From NCBI RefSeq assembly GCF_003425685.1, contig NZ_QJKM01000008.1:248001-312000 (forward strand): a DNA stretch of 64,000 nucleotides, in the 5' to 3' direction. A program made the translations under genes and the position numbers. This DNA is from Rhizobium terrae. Lineage in GTDB: Bacteria > Pseudomonadota > Alphaproteobacteria > Rhizobiales > Rhizobiaceae. The notes beneath the pieces were generated by a model, which worked only from the letters and a program-made list of their open reading frames with translations, did no database searches and was not told the origin of the DNA. Below are positions 29,542-36,947 of the stretch, piece after piece (within the stretch, counting starts at the first letter, position 1; each line of letters starts with the position of its first letter).

Positions 29542-31604
29542 GATATCCTCCTTTTCACCAGGGCATCGACCGCCACGGCACCCTCGCCTTCCGGCAGCAC
29601 CAGGACCGGGTTGATATCCAGCTCCTCGATTTCATCCGCGTTTGCAACGAGATAGGCGGCGACCGCCGCGACAGCCTGTTCCAGCGCTGCGATATCGCCC
29701 CTCGGTGCGCCGCGATAGCCGTCGAGCAGCTTCTTCACCTTCAGACCAGATATCGCGGCCGAGATCGTCTCCGGCGAGGCCGGCAGGGTGATCAGCGCGG
29801 AATCGTCCAGAAGCTCGACCAGGATGCCGCCGGCGCCGACAGTCATCACCAGGCCCGCGACGGGATCGCGCATCGCGCCGATGATGATCTCCGCCACCGG
29901 CCGGCCGGCCATCTTCTCGACCAGATAACCGTTTGCGGTGCCGGCCATTGCCTGCGCGGCGGCAACGACTTCCCCGGCAGTCCGCAGATTGAGTTTCACG
30001 GCGCCCGCTTCCGTCTTGTGGGCGATGCCGCGGCCCTTCAGCGCCACCGGAAAGCCGAGTTTTTCCGCCGCCGGTCCGGTATCCTCGGGGTCGATCTCCA
30101 CCAGACCCGGCGGCACGGCCAAGCCGAAGGCGGAAAGCTCGCGCTTTGCCTCGTCCTCGTTGAGCGTCACGGCCTCCGCTGAACCGGGCGCCGTCCTGAG
30201 AAGCGGCTCGGGCGCAGGAGCTTTCCAGGCCGCGCCGATGAAGGCCGCGGTCTCGGTGGCGGCGAGCGCTTCCTCGATGCCGTAAAAAGGCACGACGCCA
30301 TCGCGCATCAACTGCTCGGCCACCTGTTCCGGCAGGTTTTCCGCCATGCTGGAAACGATGCCTGCATTGGCGCCGGTCGCCTTGCGGGCCGCGACGACCG
30401 AGTTGACAGTTGTCAACCAGTCGGTCGCGTCGCAGCGGTCGAGGCGGGGGAAATCGAGCACGACGAGGTTCAGCGCGTAACCGCCCTGCATCATGGCGGT
30501 GAAGGCGGCCGTCTGTTTGTCGCCGTTGCCCCAGACGAAGGTGTGGTAGTCGAGCGGATTGGCGAGCGTCACCATCGGGCCGAGCGTTTCGCGCAGCGGC
30601 TTCAACTGCTCTTCCCTGAGCGGCGGATACGAAATCCTCCGCTTCACGCCGGCATCGGCCATCAGCGAAGCTTCGCCGCCGGAGCAGCTCATGGAGGAGA
30701 TGTCGGCGTTTTGCAGCGGGCCGTAAAGATGCAGCAGTTTCAGGGTTTCCAGGAGTTCCGGCAGGGTCTCGACGCGGCCGATGCCGAGACGCTCCAGCAG
30801 CGCGGAGGAGACGCGATCGTTGCCGGCCAGCGAGGCGGTATGCGAGATGGTCGCGAGCTGTGCTGCTTCCGATTTGCCGACCTTCAGCATGGCGACCGGC
30901 TTTTTCAGGCGGCGGGAAAGACCGGCCAGCCGCTCCAGCGTTTCGAGACTGTCGAAGCCTTCCACATGCAGGCCGATCGCCGTGACGCGGGAATCCTGGA
31001 TGACGGTGCACGCGAGTTCTGCAAGCCCCGTCTGGGCCTGGTTGCCGGCAGTCATCAGATAAGCGAGCGGCAGGCCGCGGCTCTGCATGGAAATATTGCA
31101 GGCTATGTTGGAGGATTGTGTCAGCACCGCCACGCCCCGGTCCACCCGCAGCATGCCGTGCTGGTCTGGCCACATCAGCGCGCCATCCAGCATGTTGATG
31201 AAGCCGTAGCAATTCGGTCCGAGGATCGGCATGTCGCCGGCGGCCTCGACCAACGCCGCCTGCAGCGCGTCGCCATCCGCAAGCTCGCTTGCCGCTTCAC
31301 GGAAACCGGAGGCGTAGCATACCGCCCCGCCTGCCCCGCGGGCGGCAAGCTCGCGGATGATCTCGATCGTCAGCTGCCGGTTGACGCCGACGAAGGAGGC
31401 ATCCGGTGCGGCGGGCAGGTCGGCCACGGAGCGGTAGCATTTCCGGCCGAGAATTTCGTCGTTCTTCGGGTGGACGGGCCAGATTTCGCCTGCAAAACCC
31501 ATCTTGTCGCATTGCTCGATGACGCGACGAGCCTCCTTGCCGCCGAACACGGCGATGGTTTTCGGGCGGGTGAGGCGGTCGAGGGAACGAGGAGTATTCG
31601 TCAT
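29538..31604 (-). CDS. NDP-forming acyl-CoA ligase of the carnitine operon
   Basis: A 688-residue acetate-CoA ligase (ADP-forming) family protein: N-terminal CoA-binding Rossmann domain, succinyl-CoA-synthetase-like middle with phospho-His255 in ATISHTASLAG, and C-terminal ATP-grasp domain. ATG at 31604 follows a GAGGGAACGAGGAG stretch; the ORF extends into the repeat upstream. Placed between an acyl-CoA dehydrogenase and a CaiD-like hydratase, it is the candidate gamma-butyrobetaine or crotonobetaine:CoA ligase, replacing AMP-forming CaiC. The substrate is inferred. Confidence 0.88.
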   Translation of the reverse strand: MTNTPRSLDRLTRPKTIAVFGGKEARRVIEQCDKMGFAGEIWPVHPKNDEILGRKCYRSVADLPAAPDASFVGVNRQLTIEIIRELAARGAGGAVCYASGFREAASELADGDALQAALVEAAGDMPILGPNCYGFINMLDGALMWPDQHGMLRVDRGVAVLTQSSNIACNISMQSRGLPLAYLMTAGNQAQTGLAELACTVIQDSRVTAIGLHVEGFDSLETLERLAGLSRRLKKPVAMLKVGKSEAAQLATISHTASLAGNDRVSSALLERLGIGRVETLPELLETLKLLHLYGPLQNADISSMSCSGGEASLMADAGVKRRISYPPLREEQLKPLRETLGPMVTLANPLDYHTFVWGNGDKQTAAFTAMMQGGYALNLVVLDFPRLDRCDATDWLTTVNSVVAARKATGANAGIVSSMAENLPEQVAEQLMRDGVVPFYGIEEALAATETAAFIGAAWKAPAPEPLLRTAPGSAEAVTLNEDEAKRELSAFGLAVPPGLVEIDPEDTGPAAEKLGFPVALKGRGIAHKTEAGAVKLNLRTAGEVVAAAQAMAGTANGYLVEKMAGRPVAEIIIGAMRDPVAGLVMTVGAGGILVELLDDSALITLPASPETISAAISGLKVKKLLDGYRGAPRGDIAALEQAVAAVAAYLVANADEIEELDINPVLVLPEGEGAVAVDALVKRRIS

Positions 31605-31610
31605 GCCGAT

Positions 31611-31783
31611 ACCCCCCTCTGCCCTGCCGGGCATCTCCCCCACAAGGGGGGAGATTGGATGGAGCGTCGTCCCGCTCTCGTCTTACGTATCAGGTTGAGA
31701 AACCGGCTAACGAGGGACGTAGCAAGCGCTTCTTGCCGATCTCCCCCCTTGTGGGGGAGATGCCCGGCAGGGCAGAGGGGGGT
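31611..31783. repeat. RIME-like element with perfect 45-bp inverted arms
   Basis: Bases 31611-31655 are the exact reverse complement of 31739-31783 (45 of 45), with 83 bases between. Each arm also contains an inner palindrome (CTCCCCC-ACAA-GGGGGGAG type). It sits between the acyl-CoA dehydrogenase and ligase genes inside the operon and could form a very stable cruciform or mRNA hairpin that lowers read-through. Confidence 0.85.
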
Positions 31784-31815
31784 AATTCCGGCCGATGACA
31801 GGCGTTTGTGCATCC

Positions 31816-32976
31816 TCACGCCCCTAGCGGCCGCAGAAGCTCGCGGCTGATGATGTGCCGCTGGATTTCCGACGTGCCGTCCCAGATGCGCTCCACCCGG
31901 GCGTCGCGCCAGAACCGCGCCAGCGGCAGGTCGTCCATCAGCCCCATGCCGCCGAAAATCTGGATCGCCTCATCCGTGACTCGCGCCAGCATTTCGGTCG
32001 CGAAAACCTTGGCCGAAGCGATCTCGCGGTTCGAAGGCAGGCCTTGGTCGAGCCGCCAGGCGGCCGACAGCGTCAGCAGGTCGGCGGCGTCGATCTCGGT
32101 GATCATGTCGGCAAGCTTGAAGGAAACGCCCTGGTTGGCGCCGATCGGCTTGCCGAACTGTTTTCGCTCGGCGGCGTAGTTCAGCGCATAGTCGAAAGCC
32201 CGCCGCGCCCGGCCGACCGAGGTGGCGGCGACGGTGAGCCGCGTCGCGTACAGCCAGTCGTTGGCGATGTCGAACCCCTTGTGCACGTCGCCGAGGATCT
32301 GTGTCGACGGGAGGCGGCATTCGTCAAAGGTCAGGATGCAGTTCTTGTAGCCGCGATGCGAGACGGAATTGTAACCCTCGCGGATTTCGAAACCGGGCGT
32401 GCCACGGTCGACGAGGAAGCAGGTGATCAGTTTTTTCGGTCCGCGCGGCGTTTCTTCTTCGCCCGTGGCGATGAAGACGATGACGAAATCGGCGATATTG
32501 GCGTGGGAGATGAAATGCTTGGTGCCGTTGACGACCCAGTCGTCGCCTTGCTTGCGGGCAAAACACTTCATGCCGCGCACGTCGGAGCCCGCATCCGGTT
32601 CGGTCATGGCGAGCGCATCGAACTTTTCGCCCTTTACTGCCGGAAAAAGGTACTTTTCGCGCTGCTCGTCATCGCAGGCCATCAGGATGCCGGAGGGGCG
32701 GCCGAAGAAGACGGTGAGCGCCATGGAGCCTCGGCCAAGTTCGCGCTCCACCAGCGTGAAGGACGTGTGGTCGAGGCCGGCGCCGCCGACTCCCTCCGGA
32801 AAATTGCAGCCGAAGAAACCGATCTCCCGGCATTTGCGAGCGATTTCCTGGCCGAGTTCGGGCGGCACGATGCCGGTGCGTTCCACCTCGTTTTCGTACG
32901 GATAGATTTCCGTCTCGACGAAATCGCGGACGGTTTTGACGATCATCTCCTGCTCGTCGGTCAATCCGAAATTCAT
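31816..32976 (-). CDS. Acyl-CoA dehydrogenase, probable gamma-butyrobetainyl-CoA dehydrogenase
   Basis: A 386-residue FAD acyl-CoA dehydrogenase with ALAMTEPDAGSDVRGM, FAERKQFGKP-like AAERKQFGKPIG, QIFGGMGLMDD and the C-terminal RIWDGTSEIQRHIISRELL. In this operon the natural reaction is oxidation of gamma-butyrobetainyl-CoA to crotonobetainyl-CoA; it resembles CaiA-type proteins. GGGAGG precedes the ATG. It follows the carnitine dehydrogenase gene by 27 bases. Substrate inferred from context. Confidence 0.9.
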   Translation of the reverse strand: MNFGLTDEQEMIVKTVRDFVETEIYPYENEVERTGIVPPELGQEIARKCREIGFFGCNFPEGVGGAGLDHTSFTLVERELGRGSMALTVFFGRPSGILMACDDEQREKYLFPAVKGEKFDALAMTEPDAGSDVRGMKCFARKQGDDWVVNGTKHFISHANIADFVIVFIATGEEETPRGPKKLITCFLVDRGTPGFEIREGYNSVSHRGYKNCILTFDECRLPSTQILGDVHKGFDIANDWLYATRLTVAATSVGRARRAFDYALNYAAERKQFGKPIGANQGVSFKLADMITEIDAADLLTLSAAWRLDQGLPSNREIASAKVFATEMLARVTDEAIQIFGGMGLMDDLPLARFWRDARVERIWDGTSEIQRHIISRELLRPLGA

Positions 32977-33003
32977 GACTTCCCTCCCGTCCCCGGCTTC
33001 AGA

Positions 33004-34494
33004 TCAGCGCTTCTGTCCCACTGACCGCCCTGCCCCTTCCGGTGTCGGCAAGTCCGCATGCGCGTCGATCAGCGGCTGCAGCCTGCCCATCACCTCCACC
33101 CCCGGCGCCACCGCTGTGCTCTCGGCCGAGGCCACATGCAGCATCAGATGCTCGCAGGTCGCGAGCAATACCCCGTCAGCAGCTCGCGTCAGCGACATGA
33201 AGCTCTGCAGCTTCTTGCCATCGGACGAAGGCAATATCTGTGCGGTGACCGTGAGGAGATCGCCGAGCCTGGCTTCGTCGAGCAGCCGCGTATGGGTCTC
33301 GACCGTGTAATAGCTGTTGCCGGCCGCGACATAATCCATATCGACGCCGATCAGGCGCAGGAGTGCGTCGCTGGCATCCGCGAAGCATTGCGCATAACGG
33401 TACTCGGTCATGTGGCCGTTGTAATCGATCCAGGACGGGTGGACCTTGACCTGCAGGAGGCCGAGCGGCTCCCTGCCCGGCTTGGCGGCTTGTTTCGGCG
33501 CGTTCTTCCAGAGATGCCTTTCGAATTCGGCCAGGATCTTGCCCGCGCCCCAGCCCTTGCCCGCATCGCCCGCCTTCAGGGCCTGCATGATGCCGACGAG
33601 GTTTTCGTCGCGGATGCGTTCCAGCTCGCGGATGCCGTGGGCGCCGGATTGCGCGTCGGACTGGCCGGCGATCTTCTCGACGAGCGCGTCGTCGAGATCG
33701 ACCACGTCCGTCAACTTCGTCCAGGGCCACGAGAGGCATGGGCCGAACTGTGCCAGGAAGTGGCGCATGCCCGCCTCGCCGCCGGCAATGCGATAGGTCT
33801 CGAACATGCCCATCTGCGCCCAGCGCATGCCGAAGGAATAGCGGATCACGTCATCCAGCGTTTCCGTGTCGCAGATATCGTCATGGATCAGCCACAGGCC
33901 CTCGCGCCAGACGGCTTCCAACAGGCGGTCGCCGACGAAAGCTTCGATCTCCTTCTTGATGATGACGCCCTTCATGCCGATCGGCGCGAGTTTTTCCTGT
34001 GCGGTCTTCAGCGTTCCGGCGGACGTCTTTTGGCCGCCGACCAGTTCGGCGAGCGGCAGGAGATAGACGGGGTTGTAGGGATGGGCGACGAACATGCGCT
34101 CCGGATATTTCATGTCGCGCTGGAGGTCGGTCGGCATCAGGCCGGAAGTGGAGGAGCCGATCAGTGCTTTCGGATCGGCAGCGGCGTCTATCTGGGTGAT
34201 GACATTGCGCTTCAGTTCCAGCCGCTCCGGCACGCTTTCCTGGATCCAGTCGGCGCCTTGGACCGCCTCTTCGACGGTCCTGCAGAAGGTGAGCTTCCCC
34301 CTGGGCGGCAGCGGCGCCATGGTGAGTATGCCATAGGCGCGCTCCGCATTCGCCAGCACTTCGCCGACGATCCGCTCCGCCTCGGGATGCGGATCGAACA
34401 TGTTGACGTCGATGCCGGCGAGCAGGAAGCGCGCCGCCCAGGCGCCGCCGATGACGCCGCCGCCGATGCAGGCTGCTTTTTCTATTTTGCTCAT
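33004..34494 (-). CDS. lcdH: L-carnitine dehydrogenase fused to betainyl-CoA thioesterase
   Basis: A 496-residue two-domain enzyme. Residues 1-320 are a 3-hydroxyacyl-CoA dehydrogenase-type NAD enzyme (CIGGGVIGGAWAARFLLAG, SVPERLELK, VAHPYNP) that oxidises L-carnitine to 3-dehydrocarnitine. Residues about 340-480 are a hotdog thioesterase (VHPSWIDYNGHMTEYRY) expected to hydrolyse betainyl-CoA to glycine betaine. This fusion is known in rhizobia. Start is the ATG at 34494; a GTG at 34503 that overlaps the upstream TGA is the alternative. Confidence 0.93.
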   Translation of the reverse strand: MSKIEKAACIGGGVIGGAWAARFLLAGIDVNMFDPHPEAERIVGEVLANAERAYGILTMAPLPPRGKLTFCRTVEEAVQGADWIQESVPERLELKRNVITQIDAAADPKALIGSSTSGLMPTDLQRDMKYPERMFVAHPYNPVYLLPLAELVGGQKTSAGTLKTAQEKLAPIGMKGVIIKKEIEAFVGDRLLEAVWREGLWLIHDDICDTETLDDVIRYSFGMRWAQMGMFETYRIAGGEAGMRHFLAQFGPCLSWPWTKLTDVVDLDDALVEKIAGQSDAQSGAHGIRELERIRDENLVGIMQALKAGDAGKGWGAGKILAEFERHLWKNAPKQAAKPGREPLGLLQVKVHPSWIDYNGHMTEYRYAQCFADASDALLRLIGVDMDYVAAGNSYYTVETHTRLLDEARLGDLLTVTAQILPSSDGKKLQSFMSLTRAADGVLLATCEHLMLHVASAESTAVAPGVEVMGRLQPLIDAHADLPTPEGAGRSVGQKR

Positions 34495-34499
34495 GGCGA

Positions 34500-35402
34500 T
34501 CACCGCTTCGTCAGCTTGAGTTTTTCACGCACAGCAGCCGGGCCGACGATCTTGGCGCCCATGCCCTCGATCACGCCGACCGCCTTCTCCACGAGCTGGG
34601 CGTTGGTCGCCAACTGCCCCTTGCCGGCATAGAGATTGTCCTCCAGCCCGATGCGGACATTGCCGCCGGCAAGCACCGCTGCGGCCGGATAGGCGAGCGC
34701 GTTGCGGCCGATCGAGAAGGCGGAGAACGTCCAATGTTTCGGCACGTTATTGACCATGGCCATGAAGGTGTTGAGGTCGTCGGGCGCGCCCCAGGGAATG
34801 CCCATGCAGAGCTGGATCAAGACGGGATCCTCGATCAGCCCCTCTTCCACGAGTTGCTTGGCGAACCAGAGGTGGCCGGTATCGAAAGCCTCGATCTCGG
34901 GGCGTACGCCAAGCGCGGTCATCTGCCGCGCCATCTCGCGCAGCATGGAGGGCGTGTTGGTCATCACGTAGTCGCCGAGGGAGAAGTTCATCGTGCCGCA
35001 ATCGAGCGTGCATATCTCCGGCAGGCATTCGGCGACATGCGCGACACGCTCGGTGGCGCCGGCCATGTCAGTACCATTCGGATTGACCGGGAAAGGCGCC
35101 TCGACATTGCCGAACACGAGGTCGCCGCCCATGCCGGCGGTGAGGTTCAGCACCACGTCGATATCCGCCGAACGGATGCGGTCGGTGACTTCTCTGTAGA
35201 GATCGAGCCCGCGGGCGGCAGCTCCTGTTTCCGGGTTGCGCACATGGCAGTGGACGACGGCGGCGCCGGCTTTGGCGGCATCGATTGCCGACTCGGCGAT
35301 CTGTTTCGGCGTGACCGGCACGTAGCTCGACTTGGCCGTGGTATCGCCCGCGCCGGTGACGGCACAGGTAATGAAGACCTCGCGATTCATCTCGAGCGGC
35401 AT
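34500..35402 (-). CDS. cdhC: 3-dehydrocarnitine cleavage enzyme (BKACE family)
   Basis: A 300-residue zinc-dependent beta-keto acid cleavage enzyme. With acetyl-CoA it splits 3-dehydrocarnitine into betainyl-CoA and acetoacetate. The His pair of the zinc site is in AAVVHCHVRNPETG and the fold is recognisable by NLTAGMGGDLVFG and IGLEDNLYAGKGQLATNAQL. The ATG at 35402 has AAGGAGAGG. First gene of the operon, directly followed by the carnitine dehydrogenase-thioesterase that supplies its substrate and uses its product. Confidence 0.93.
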   Translation of the reverse strand: MPLEMNREVFITCAVTGAGDTTAKSSYVPVTPKQIAESAIDAAKAGAAVVHCHVRNPETGAAARGLDLYREVTDRIRSADIDVVLNLTAGMGGDLVFGNVEAPFPVNPNGTDMAGATERVAHVAECLPEICTLDCGTMNFSLGDYVMTNTPSMLREMARQMTALGVRPEIEAFDTGHLWFAKQLVEEGLIEDPVLIQLCMGIPWGAPDDLNTFMAMVNNVPKHWTFSAFSIGRNALAYPAAAVLAGGNVRIGLEDNLYAGKGQLATNAQLVEKAVGVIEGMGAKIVGPAAVREKLKLTKR

Positions 35403-35507
35403 GTTCCTCTCCTTGTTCGTTTTCACCATTACGAACTGGAAGGGCCGGGAATGCTTTTCATTCTCAGCACCATTCTATACACTGGCGGAAGCGGAGGCGC
35501 TGATTGC

Positions 35508-36479
35508 ATGGCCGAGAATTTCTCTCAGACGCAGCATTTCGACATTCTGGTGCTGCCGGAGATCAACCTCATTCTCGCTGCCTCCGTCATCGAACCCCTG
35601 CGCGCCGCAAACCGCATTGCGGGGCGGGAGCTCTACCGCTGGACGCTCCATTCGCCGGATGGGCAGCCGATCGACACCAAGGCCGGCATTCCCATTCCCG
35701 TCAGCGGCGCCTTCCGGCCGGGACGGGAGAGCGATCCGCTTTTCGTGCTTGCGAGCTACAACTGGAAGCGGCATGCCACCCGTGAGCTGAAATTCCAGCT
35801 TTCCCAGACGGCGCGGCACCGGGCGTCGATAGCTGGCATCGAGGCAGGCTCCTTCATCCTGGCCGATACGAGCCTGCTCGACGGCTTCTCGGCCACCACC
35901 CATTGGGAAGACTTCGAGGACTTTTCGGCCGCCTATCCGCAGGTCAACATGGTGCGCGAACGCTTCGTCATCGACGGCAAGCGGATCACCACCGGCGGCT
36001 CGCTGCCGACGCTCGACCTGATGCTGGAACTGATCCGCCGCGCCCACGGATATTCTCTGGCGCTGGAGGTCTCGCGGCTGTTCATCTACGAGCAGGAACG
36101 CACCCGCGGCGACCTCCTGCAGGTGCCAGCGATCGGCAACATGCGGATCGCCGATGCCCGCGTGCAGGCGGCGGTGAAATTGATGGAGGAAACGGTGGAG
36201 GCGCCCCTATCGCTGACTCGACTGGCGAAGCGGGTGGGAGTCAGCGCCCGCCATCTGCAAGACCTGTTCAACGAAGTCATGGGAGTTGCGCCGCACGAAC
36301 ACTACCTGGCTCTGCGATTGAATGCCGCGCGTCGGAAAGTGATCGAAACACGGGCGACATTTGCCGACATCGCCGCCGCCACCGGCTTCAACTCGGCCTC
36401 CGCCTTTTCCCGCAGCTACCGCGCGCATTACCGCGAAAGCCCGAGCGACACGCGACGACGGCTGAAGCTGAAAGCGTGA
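35508..36479 (+). CDS. GlxA/CdhR-type transcriptional regulator
   Basis: A 323-residue regulator with an N-terminal DJ-1/PfpI-like sensor domain (FDILVLPEINLILAASVIEP) and a C-terminal AraC HTH (RLAKRVGVSARHLQDLFNEV and AAATGFNSASAFSRSYRAHY). It is divergent from the BKACE gene, and the Pseudomonas carnitine regulator CdhR has the same architecture, so it likely activates the carnitine operon. Start chosen at the ATG after GCGGAGGCG; an upstream ATG at 35451 is possible. Confidence 0.9.
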   Translation: MAENFSQTQHFDILVLPEINLILAASVIEPLRAANRIAGRELYRWTLHSPDGQPIDTKAGIPIPVSGAFRPGRESDPLFVLASYNWKRHATRELKFQLSQTARHRASIAGIEAGSFILADTSLLDGFSATTHWEDFEDFSAAYPQVNMVRERFVIDGKRITTGGSLPTLDLMLELIRRAHGYSLALEVSRLFIYEQERTRGDLLQVPAIGNMRIADARVQAAVKLMEETVEAPLSLTRLAKRVGVSARHLQDLFNEVMGVAPHEHYLALRLNAARRKVIETRATFADIAAATGFNSASAFSRSYRAHYRESPSDTRRRLKLKA

Positions 36480-36482
36480 CGC

Positions 36483-36641
36483 CTACTTCTTCAGGATCAC
36501 CCATAGCGCATGCACGATGCCCGGCAGCCAGCCGCAGAGCGTGAGCAGAATGTTCAGCCAGAAATGCAGGCCGAGGCCTACCTGAAAGAACACGCCGAGC
36601 GGCGGAAGGATGAAAGCAAGCAGGATACGGATGATGTCCAA
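36483..36641 (-). CDS. YqaE/Pmp3-family small membrane protein
   Basis: A 52-residue protein with two membrane helices and the Pmp3 pattern: IIRILLAFILPPLGVFFQVG, then LHFWLNILLTLCGWLPGIVH, then ALWVILKK. Homologs are stress-induced inner-membrane proteolipids that affect membrane potential. There is no ATG; the start is a TTG at 36641 with GGAGA 8-12 bases upstream. It is convergent with the GlxA-type regulator, 3 bases apart. Confidence 0.88.
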   Translation of the reverse strand: MDIIRILLAFILPPLGVFFQVGLGLHFWLNILLTLCGWLPGIVHALWVILKK

Positions 36642-36722
36642 TGCATGTTCTCCGGGGTTGTGGGCATCTGGCCGGATAACGTGTTTGGAAGCGATATGGT
36701 TTCAGTACCGCGAAGGTATTGA

Positions 36723-36881
36723 TCAGACCTCGATGGCGAATTGGTCGCAGAGCCGGATATACATCTCGATTAGCGCTTCCTGCTTGGGTTGCATGGCGGC
36801 GGATATCCCGCAGGAACCTGCGGTCACAACAAGTGCGAATAACAAACCAACAATTTGACGGTGAAGGAACCATGTCGGCAT
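36723..36881 (-). CDS. Small secreted hypothetical protein, 52 residues
   Basis: A 52-residue frame with an N-terminal hydrophobic segment after positive charges (HRQIVGLLFALVVTAGSCG), then a short polar tail with two Cys in total. It looks like a signal peptide or a weak lipobox (AGSC). It is followed 81 bases downstream by the YqaE gene on the same strand. No ribosome site stands out. Could be a small periplasmic protein or chance; function unknown. Confidence 0.4.
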   Translation of the reverse strand: MPTWFLHRQIVGLLFALVVTAGSCGISAAMQPKQEALIEMYIRLCDQFAIEV

Positions 36882-36947
36882 ACTAGCATTTTCCCCGCGC
36901 CCAAAAGGCCGCCGCTGTCGTCAAGGTTAAATCCTCCGGCCCGAGCG

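Noticed and set aside
31611..31783. Repeated palindromes considered as a CRISPR array or IS ends
   Set aside because: There are no regularly spaced units, no transposase frame and no target-site duplication; the elements match dispersed intergenic repeats.
34734..35507. A long N-terminal extension of the GlxA-type regulator frame
   Set aside because: It would overlap the BKACE gene in antisense and has shadow-like composition; the DJ-1 domain begins just after the ATG at 35508.
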